NCBI GenBank assembly: GCA_003996215.1
Contig: QJPP01000320.1
Span: forward strand, 40,216 to 104,215
From: Jaltomata sinuosa
Lineage: Eukaryota; Streptophyta; Magnoliopsida; Solanales; Solanaceae
Direction of reading: 5' to 3'
DNA: 64,000 bases
The notes beneath the pieces were generated by a model, which was given only the letters and a program-made list of their open reading frames with translations, was not told the origin of the DNA and did not search any database. The position numbers and the translations under genes were made by a program. Below are positions 56,989-64,000 of the stretch, piece after piece (the first letter of the stretch is position 1; each line of letters starts with the position of its first letter).

Positions 56989-59109
56989 TGTAACACCCCA
57001 GAAATATATCCAGCTATCTAAGTTAAAAACCTTAGAAAAAAATTCATGTTCCAGGTACTACGGTTCCAAACCATGGGCCATGGTTCAATTCATAGGTCGT
57101 GGAATGGAGCTGTGGTTGGCCTTATGCTGGTTCAGCCTCTGGTCTGGAACCACGAGTGGGTTCTACGAATTGTGGTTCAAAACATGGGTCTGTCCTGTCC
57201 ATTCGTGGAACTCAGATTAGAGGAGTGACAGGTCCCTCTGAAATGATGACTGGGTTTGATGACCCATTATCCAGATGATGACCCGTCGTCTTGAGTCGTG
57301 GATTGACCAAGGGTCAACTGTATTCCCAGCAACAACGACTTAAAATGACGACCCATCATTTGTTCTATGGGTCAATCCTATTGACTCGTAGAAATGTTCC
57401 TGCAGACTATCTAGACGACCAAGTTCCACGAGTTAGAACCACCAGTCGTGATTCAAACGACGACCCGTGGAACCAATCCGTAGAACTTAAAGCCGACTTT
57501 TTTTCTTGATTTTTCTAAGTTAAATCCTAAGGATATCTTGGTCATTTCCCACCCTTTTAACTCCTAAGTGAGGTCGTTTTGGCTATTTCAAGTAGGCTTT
57601 TCACCCTTATTAGCTTAAGTTCCTTCTCATTACTGCACTCTTCTCCCAAAAAGTAAAAGAATCCCCCAAGCTCAAAGTCTCAAGCTTCAAGATCAAGCCT
57701 CCTAAGTCTTTCCAATTCAAGTGGGTTATCTTCACCCAAGGTATGTGGGTATTCAACAATGGGTTCCTTTCACCCTTGTGCCCAAAATCCCCAAATCTTA
57801 TGTTGAAGTATGAACTTATGAAATTAGGGTTTTGATCTAAATTTGGGGAAAATTTATGAAATCAGTTTCTATGTTTAAATTTATGGTTTATTATTGATTA
57901 TACATGATTTGTCCATGATTCCTTTATTGGTTTTAAAAGCCCAAGTATGAGAATTGATTTCTAGTATGAACCCATGAAATTGCATATTTTCAAGAGAAAC
58001 TTGGCATGATTAGATATCATGGCCTTTATGTATTTATGAAATTGCATGCCTAATTATTCAAGTATGAATTTAGAAAGAAAATCATGTTTTGAATTATGTC
58101 TATGCCTAGCTTTATGAACTATGATATAAAAATTTGCATGATGCCCGATGTGTTTTCATGCTTTATGAATAATATTTGGCATGAGATGGTGCCACCATGA
58201 AATGATGAGCTATATGTGCATGTTTTGGGAGTAGTATTTAGCACCGAGCGATGAGGGTTCGATTACCCTATGAAATGATATGTGCCTTATAGGCTTATGA
58301 GAGTAGATCCACGTCTTTACGAATGGTGTCCTGTGTCCTAACGGGCATTAGGGCAGCTTTGCCAACTAGGTTTATATAGTTGGGTATGGTGACTCATTCC
58401 TTGGCAAGGTTCAAGTTAGCTTTGCTAACTAGGGTTATATATTTAGATTCCATGTAAGCTCACATGGTCTCATGTCGGTTATAAGAAACTCCCTTACGTA
58501 TGTTTTCAAGTTTTCTAAGCTTTATGAACTCTTACCTTAAAGTTTGGGGTTTACTTCACGTTTTACCTTTCCATTATGCTATTTACTCATGATACCCTAT
58601 TATGTATGGATTCCATCTAAGTACGTTTTCAAAGAATGTTTCTATTTTATTTATGCATTGCCCGTATACTCGGTACATTCTATAGTACTGACGCATTTTG
58701 CATTGCATCCTTTAGTGATGCAGATTCAGGCGTCCCTTCTCAGATTCATGGCTAGAGTTCCCAGGCCACTTACTCCGCCAGTTGTGGGTGAGTCCTCTTA
58801 GGTCGAGGACTAGTCATGTTCTTAGTTATGTTGACTTTATTTCCGTACTTTGAGTTAGCTAGGGTCTTGCCCTAGCAACTCATTATATTATGATTAGAGG
58901 CTTTCAGACATAGACCGTATGTAACCCTTCGTGGGTGTCGTATCTCTTTTTACTCGACCATCTATCTTATGCTATTCTTTCTTTATCTTTGATGCTTCCG
59001 CTATGTTTCCTTTATGTTTGCTTGAGAATGCTATGACCAAGGGTTAGCTTGGGATCCTTGTGGTCCTAAGTCCCGTATTACATCTAGTGGGTAACCTCAG
59101 GGCGTGACA
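56989..59109 (+). repeat. Tek2 3' LTR (2121 bp)
   Basis: TGTAACACCCCAG to GGGCGTGACA, followed by TTAAG. It differs from the 5' copy at many scattered sites, more than the two tandem 5' copies differ from each other. Hairpin TTGCATC / GATGCAG at 58703-58723 (first pair T-G), 386 bp before the end. Confidence 0.95.
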
Positions 59110-59114
59110 TTAAG
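59110..59114. repeat. Target site duplication TTAAG (right of Tek2)
   Basis: Pairs with 49668-49672. Confidence 0.93.
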
Positions 59115-59170
59115 TACCTTCGTTGATATTAACTTAGTCATTTAGGTGTTGAAAGGTATATGGTGTTACA
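59115..59170 (-). repeat. Element E 3' LTR, start (after Tek2)
   Basis: The last 56 plus-strand bases of the E LTR, closing GTGTTACA at 59170, that is TGTAACAC on the minus strand. Confidence 0.85.
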
Positions 59171-59186
59171 TCCTTCCCCCTTTAGA
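59171..59186 (-). other. Element E polypurine tract
   Basis: The minus strand reads TCTAAAGGGGGAAGGA directly before the LTR. Confidence 0.85.
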
Positions 59187-59456
59187 ATCAGTCATCCTTT
59201 AATGAGGTTTATGTGTATAAATCTTTAGTCATTTGGGATTTCTAAAGATTTTGGCAGTGTTCCCTCTATAATTGGGACTATCCAAAAACCTAAAATTTAG
59301 CAAAAGTCAAACATAATGTCTCACAGGGCGATACAATGATATACAATAAATGCAATCATTTGTACACATTCAAAATATAATATTATGCATAGTAGGAAAA
59401 ATATTATAAACATAAGGATATGACTCACCTCAATACTATCTTCAGGTCATAAATAG

Positions 59457-60700
59457 TTAGGGATACGTATTCCTTATTTCTTCCTCGGCTTCCCACGTTA
59501 TTTCCTTGATATTATTGTTTCTCCACAACACCTTTACTAAGGATACTTCTTTGGTTCTGAGCTTCCTAATTTGAAAATCTAGAATAGAAATTGGTACTTT
59601 CTCGTAGGATAAGTCTTCAAAAAGTTGAACATTTTTTATATGCATAATACGTGAAAAATCCCCTATGCACTTTTATAGCATCGATACATGAAATACATGA
59701 TGGACTGCCTCCAACTTTGTGGGTAACTCTAGCTTATATGCCTTTTTTCCTACCTTCTGAGTGATTTTGTATGGTCCGATATATCTTGGACTAAGATTTC
59801 CATTTTTACCAAACTGCATAACGCCTTTTATGTGTGAAACCATTAGGAAAACCAAATTATTAACATTAAATTCCAAATCTCAATGTCGCACATCTGCATA
59901 AAATTTCTACCTACACTAGGTTGTTAGTAATCTTTCTTGGATTACATTCACCTTCTCCATTGCCTAATGAACTAGATCAGGCCCTAAAAAAATTTCTTCC
60001 CCGACTTCAAACCAGTCAATCGACAATCTACAGTTTCGCTCGTATAGAGCTTCATAATAAGTCATTTGAATGCTTGCATGGAAGCTATTATTAAAAGCAA
60101 AATTAATTAGTGGAAAATGGTCATCCCAAACCCTTTAATAACTAGTACACAAGCTTGTAGCATATCATCGAGTGTCTGAATAGTGCACTCAGCTTGTCCA
60201 TCTATCTGTGGATAAAAATATATACTGAGACTCACTTGAGTACCTAAGCCTTTCATGAAATACGTCTAGAAATTTGTTGTAAACTGAGTACCCCTTTCTG
60301 AAATGATGAAAATTGGGACACCATGAATTCGAACTATTTCTTTAATATATAACTTGGCATAATATTTAGTTGTAGAAGTCATCCTGACAAGCTAAAAGTG
60401 AGATGACTTTGTAAGTCTGTCTAGAATCACCAATATGGTATCATACTTTCGATAAGAATGGGTTAATCCTATAATAAAATCCATGTTGATAACCTCCCAC
60501 TTCCAAGTTGGTATCACTATACTTTGAGTTAGCCCTCCGGGCCTCTAGTGCTCAATTTTTACCTGTTGACAATTTAGGCATTGGGCTACAAACTGTGCAA
60601 TATTTTTCTTCATATTATTCTACCAATAAATCTGTCAAAGGTCATGATACATCTTCGTCGCTCCTAGATGGATTGAATAGTGGAAATAATGGACTTTTGC
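59457..60700 (-). pseudogene. Element E integrase with chromodomain (inactive)
   Basis: Read from the right: the zinc-binding start (YSIHLGATKMYHDL, near 60640), then the core. The first Asp is kept (VILDRLTKSSHF), but a TAG follows. The second catalytic Asp is Glu (IISERGTQF, about 60290). The Glu is kept (AECTIQTLDD, about 60175). The C-terminal domain is open at 59673-59876 (VSHIKGVMQFGKNGNLSPRY). The chromodomain is open at 59457-59645 (VPISILDFQIRKLRTKE, ITWEAEEEI). Further stops lie between. The D-to-E change and the stops make it inactive. Confidence 0.9.
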
Positions 60701-61380
60701 CAAAATCTTCTCCCGAATCTCCCTGATGTTAGGTACACATAGATGACCTTGATATATGAGAACCCCATCTTCCTTAAGTTCTAATAATGGTTTCTTCTGT
60801 TGTGGAATTTTTTCCCTCAATATTACTGACTCTGGATTATCGTATTGTCGTTCCTTTACCTCTATTACAAGTGATGATTCCACTGCATTTTGAATAACAA
60901 CTCCCTCATTACTGGATCTAGTAGTCGAACCTGTAAATAAGCTAACAAATGCAGCTCTCTTGTCATCTTATTCTTTCTAGTTTTGACATTGCTAAAACTT
61001 CCCATGGATTTGCGGCTAAGTGCATTGGCCTTACCTGGATGGTACAAAATGTCCATGTCATAATCCTTTAGTAGATCTAGCCACCTTCTTTGCCTCAGAT
61101 TTAATTCCTTCTATTTAAATAAATACTGTAGACTTCTATGATCTAAAAATACATCTACATGGACTCTAAACAAGTAATGGCACCAAAGTTTTAGGGCAAA
61201 TATAACAGCTGCCAGTTCAAGATCATGAGTAGGGTAATTGTGCTCGGGCTTTCTCAGCTTTCTTGAGGCATGAGCAATAACTTTACCATGCTATATTAGA
61301 ATGCATCCCAACCCAATCTTTGGGGCATCACAATAAATAACAAAGCCTTTTATGCCCTCTAGTAGAGTTAAGACAGGCGT
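60701..61380 (-). pseudogene. Element E RNase H and linker (cut by F)
   Basis: From 61380 downward: TPVLTLLEGIKGFVIYCDA (first Asp), then IAHASRKLR, DLELAAVIFAL (Glu), VDVFLDHRSLQYL (Asp) and YHPGKANALSRKS (the usual ADALSRK with part missing). The linker is open at 60635-60883 (LCVPNIREIREKIL). The linker lacks the Tek1/Tek2 shared stop: E has a sense codon there. Cut at 61380 exactly where F's TG begins. Confidence 0.87.
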
Positions 61381-62467
61381 TGATTGATGAGTTGGTAATC
61401 TACCAAATTATTGAACCTTTATTCATGAATTATTACTATGGTTTGATGAGATTTAGAGGTTCTTATGGCCTTTATTGATGTCTATATAGGTACTTGTGAT
61501 CAAAGATGGAAAACAAGGAAATTGACACAAGAAGAGCCAAAAAAGAGTGAAGTGTGAAGTGAACAAACAAGATGAAGATTCTGCTGAGAGATGCAGCCCT
61601 TGTGCTACACACACATGTCTTGGTGCGGACTACACCTCCAACTGAAAGAAGATAAAAATAAACTGAAGAATCTGTTAAGGGGTGCAGTCGCTGTGCAATG
61701 CGCACAATGATCTGTGAGAACCATACCCCTTTGTATGAAGCTACCTATTTATTGTTGAGTCACTGGATCACTGAAGCTTGGTGTGCGACACGCACATCAC
61801 TATGTGCAAACTGCACGTCGTGCCGCACACCGCCAGAAGGGCATTTTTGTTCAAAATTTTGTGACATCTTGGAAATGCTTATATACACAATTTAGGCACA
61901 ATTGTAAAGAGTCAGCTAGCACTGAGTTTTAGAGATATTCTTAGCCTTGTGAACAAGTTTTCCTTTCTAAGAACAAGAAGAGAGTTTTATCTAATTCCGT
62001 CTTCCCAATTCTTAGAACCACCATTTATGTACAAATTGAGTTTAGATATTGAGATATTTAGCTTGAATGGAAAGGAAATTGAACTACCCATTTGGTATAC
62101 CTCTTTCTTTAAGCATGAGTAGCTAAACCTCTTATCTACGAATGTGTTGATGGTGGGTGCTTGACATATGGGTGTGGGTGTTGCTAATTCTTGTTTATAA
62201 ATGCTTATTTGACATGGGTCTAGTGATTTCACCACATTTTAACTCTAAAATTGGTGGTTGAAAATATTGATTTTCCTTACTTGGTTATTTTGTTGCTTGA
62301 AAGAGAATTTCATAACTTGGGATGTGAAATTGCTAGTGAGAATTTGGGCTTCCATTTAGATTGAGGTTGTAAATAACTCATATTGATTGTGGAATTTAAA
62401 TCACCTTGTAGAGTGTTTGTTCCTTTTTACTTTTTTTTTGTTTTTATGTTTGGTCGAATAGGTACTC
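61381..62467 (+). repeat. Element F LTR and leader (undivided)
   Basis: No coding region. 61590-61835 holds pairs such as TGTGCGACACGCACA and CTGCACGTCGTGCCGCACAC, a palindrome-rich array of the kind seen in the other LTRs. An AT-rich leader with a T run (about 62430-62445) precedes the gag ATG at 62468. Confidence 0.55.
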
Positions 62468-63178
62468 ATGGCCAAAGTAGGTGACCAAGAGAGCATGGAT
62501 GGATATATGGATACGGACCATGAGCCCGTAATTCAAGGTGGTGTAGGCACAATCTCCTTACCTCCCATAGTTGGCAATGTTGTATTCTAAGTCACAAGCA
62601 CAATGCTCCATTTATTGCACATGAAAGTTCTATTCGGGGGGGGCTACATTCTGAAGATGCCCATCAGCACATAAGGCACTTTTTGGAGGTATGTAAACCG
62701 TTTGCTATAGCCAATATTACTCAAGAGTCCATCCGGTTGCGCTTATTTCCCTTTTCTCTCACAGGAGAAGCTATCACTTAGTTTGAAGAGTTACCCATGG
62801 GAACAATAACTACGTGGGATGTTATGTGTACCACTTTCCTTGAGAAATTCTTTCCCATTAGCAAAAATGCTAGAATTGAGAGACAAAATCACTAAGTTTG
62901 AACAATTTTATGGTGAACCCCTCCATGAAGCTTGGCTAAGATTCAAGAGAAAGGTATCAAGGTGTCCTACCCATGGCCTTCCAGATGACATCCTTCTCCA
63001 ATACTTCTATCATTCTTTAGACCACACAAACAAAACCATTATCAATAATTTGGCTGGGGGTGCTTTAATGGATTAAACATTCAAATTTGCAAAGATGTTG
63101 CTTGAGAGGGTGACTAAGGTTAATCGTGATTGGAATACTTGGGGAGCCGAGGGAGCAATGGGTGCGACCTCTTGCTAA
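62468..63178 (+). pseudogene. Element F gag, Athila/Tat type
   Basis: ATG 62468 opens MAKVGDQESMDGYMDTDHEP. After a stop and frame changes come HQHIRHFLEVC, IRLRLFPFSLTGEAIT, TITTWDVM..FLEKFFP and, in another frame (62819-63076), MLELRDKITKFEQ, GEPLHEAWLRFKRKVSRCP, HGLPDDILLQYFYHSL and NNLAGGALMD. This is the gag domain of Athila/Tat elements, distinct from the chromovirus gag. A one-base shift lies near 62870, and TAA/TAG stops occur near 62590, 62780 and 63075. It ends about VTKVNRDWNTWG. Confidence 0.85.
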
Positions 63179-64000
63179 GTGTACTAAAGGGAATGGGAGA
63201 AAAAAAATGCATGAAGGAGATAGAGAACTAACAATTAATCAGGCAACTCTATTTCAAGTTTATGACCAATAGTGATTGAGAAAAAGGTAGAAAGCATAAA
63301 TGTCATTAGCACGCGGAAAGTGAAGAGTTTTGAGGAATGAATAATATCTAATTCAACTCACTGAGAAAGAATCATTAACTATTATAAAATCATGAAATAT
63401 GGGTTCCCACGTTGAGTCTTCAACAATGGGATCAAGGTCGGAATTATGGAGATGCGCACTCAATAGCGGAAAGTTGCTTGAAAGATAATTAGGTAAAGTC
63501 AAGTTGTCAACAACGGAATACCGTGGAACTAAAAACATGATCTTGTGATCCCTACTCAAACCAAAACATCTCATTTGTCTCCATCAAGACTCTTGAGAAA
63601 AGAATAAATTGGATGGGCCTCTCAAATCGAGTGTAGAAGCAGTAAAAGTCTAGGTATGTGCTTGTCAAAGAAAGGGTCCAAATCGAATCTATAGGTGAAT
63701 AAGAGTTATGAAGCCATACTTATCTATGGGTAAAAAGGCTTGCACTATGGTAATAAAGAGACCAAAAGAGCCAAATAATAAAAGATCCCTCACGTGTACA
63801 AGCCCCCTTCCCTAAATGCCCCCCTCCCTTTCCCCAACAACTGTGGTACAAGAAAAAGAGGATGATCAATCTAGAAGGTTGACGCCAATGCAGGCAGAAA
63901 ATCTCAATCGATTCTAATAAAAGATGCCTCACTCAAAATGTCCAATCATATGAGAGATTGATGAATGAAAAGTGTACTGATAAAGGACTCATGGAACGTG
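63179..64000. other. Unassigned right edge
   Basis: No convincing gene. A 73-codon minus-strand frame (63353-63574) has no domain I recognise. The sequence could be the gag-pol linker of F or another insertion. Confidence 0.4.

Larger units (their letters stand above)
49673..59109 (+). mobile_element. Tek2, Ty3/gypsy chromovirus, with both ends
   Basis: Complete insertion: 5' LTR (49673-52673, enlarged by a tandem duplication), primer site, gag, protease, part of RT, integrase with chromodomain, polypurine tract, 3' LTR (56989-59109) and TTAAG duplications. About 718 bp of RT and RNase H are deleted at about 55105, so it cannot be autonomous. It is inserted in element E's LTR and is the same family as Tek1. 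Confidence 0.95.
47205..61380 (-). mobile_element. Element E, minus-strand chromovirus, interrupted by Tek2
   Basis: The 3' LTR is 47205-49672 plus 59115-59170, split by Tek2. A polypurine tract (59171-59186) and pol follow rightward in reverse order: chromodomain, integrase, RNase H. The frame is cut at 61380 by element F. E interrupts D's 3' LTR at 47205, so the target duplication should be GGATC (47200-47204); the other end is outside the window. Confidence 0.88.
61381..64000 (+). mobile_element. Element F, Ty3/gypsy Athila/Tat-like (5' part)
   Basis: The TG at 61381 abuts element E's RNase H, so the 5-bp target duplication should be GGCGT (61376-61380). An LTR or leader of about 1.1 kb is followed by an Athila/Tat-type gag pseudogene. 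The LTR end and primer site could not be recognised. The gag type differs from the chromoviruses elsewhere in the window. The right limit is uncertain. Confidence 0.65.

Noticed and set aside
1..64000. Integrated plant pararetrovirus (caulimovirid) as source of the RT and zinc knuckles
   Set aside because: LTRs, target duplications, integrase with chromodomain and primer sites beside the LTRs fit Ty3/gypsy elements; no movement or coat protein pattern was seen.

Overview
The window looks like plant nuclear heterochromatin, probably from a large-genome dicot. A solanaceous plant such as pepper is my best guess from the style of the elements; the species is not proven. I found no host gene, tRNA, rRNA or CRISPR. 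Nearly every base belongs to a transposable element, most of them Ty3/gypsy chromoviruses of Tekay/Del type (integrase with a C-terminal chromodomain, LTRs of 2.1-3.9 kb, initiator-Met tRNA primer site TGGTATCAGAGC). All are decayed. The labels Tek1, Tek2, A-F and M are mine.

Left stack. M is a Mutator-like (MULE) element at 32177-about 41200. It holds a transposase pseudogene (+) and a convergent DUF1985/Ulp1-protease pseudogene (-). A minus-strand gypsy element, A, sits in the MULE: 5' LTR 28807-32176, gag 27504-28594 continuing at 15932-16278 and 7061-7242, then protease-RT at 5922-7242. Three later insertions cut A. C (+, 16279-27503) is a non-autonomous element with two 3893-bp LTRs and the target duplication GATGC. 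B (-, 7243-15931) split A's gag zinc knuckle and carries an antisense plant-transposon-protein ORF. Tek1 (+, 1-5921) cut A's reverse transcriptase just after the FIDD box; only its 3' two thirds are in the window.

Right stack. 41247-43684 is a head-to-head pair of truncated C-like LTRs. Element D (+) follows, with its primer site joined almost directly to integrase and a 3' LTR from 45141. D's 3' LTR is interrupted at 47205 by element E (-), whose 3' LTR is itself split by Tek2 (+, 49673-59109, target duplication TTAAG). E's pol reads leftward from 61380, where element F (+, Athila/Tat-like gag) interrupts its RNase H. The last 0.8 kb is unassigned.

The relative order of insertion follows from the nesting: M before A before B, C and Tek1; D before E before Tek2 and F. 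The most interesting signals are not genes. A short stem-loop lies about 380-440 bp from the 3' end of every readable LTR, although the families differ in sequence. Most LTRs also carry a family-specific array of short palindromes. Two LTRs were rearranged after insertion: an inversion between 16-bp inverted repeats in B, and an 863-bp tandem duplication of flank plus LTR in Tek2. No intact autonomous element is present; pol catalytic residues are lost in Tek1 and E, and pol is partly deleted in Tek2 and D.
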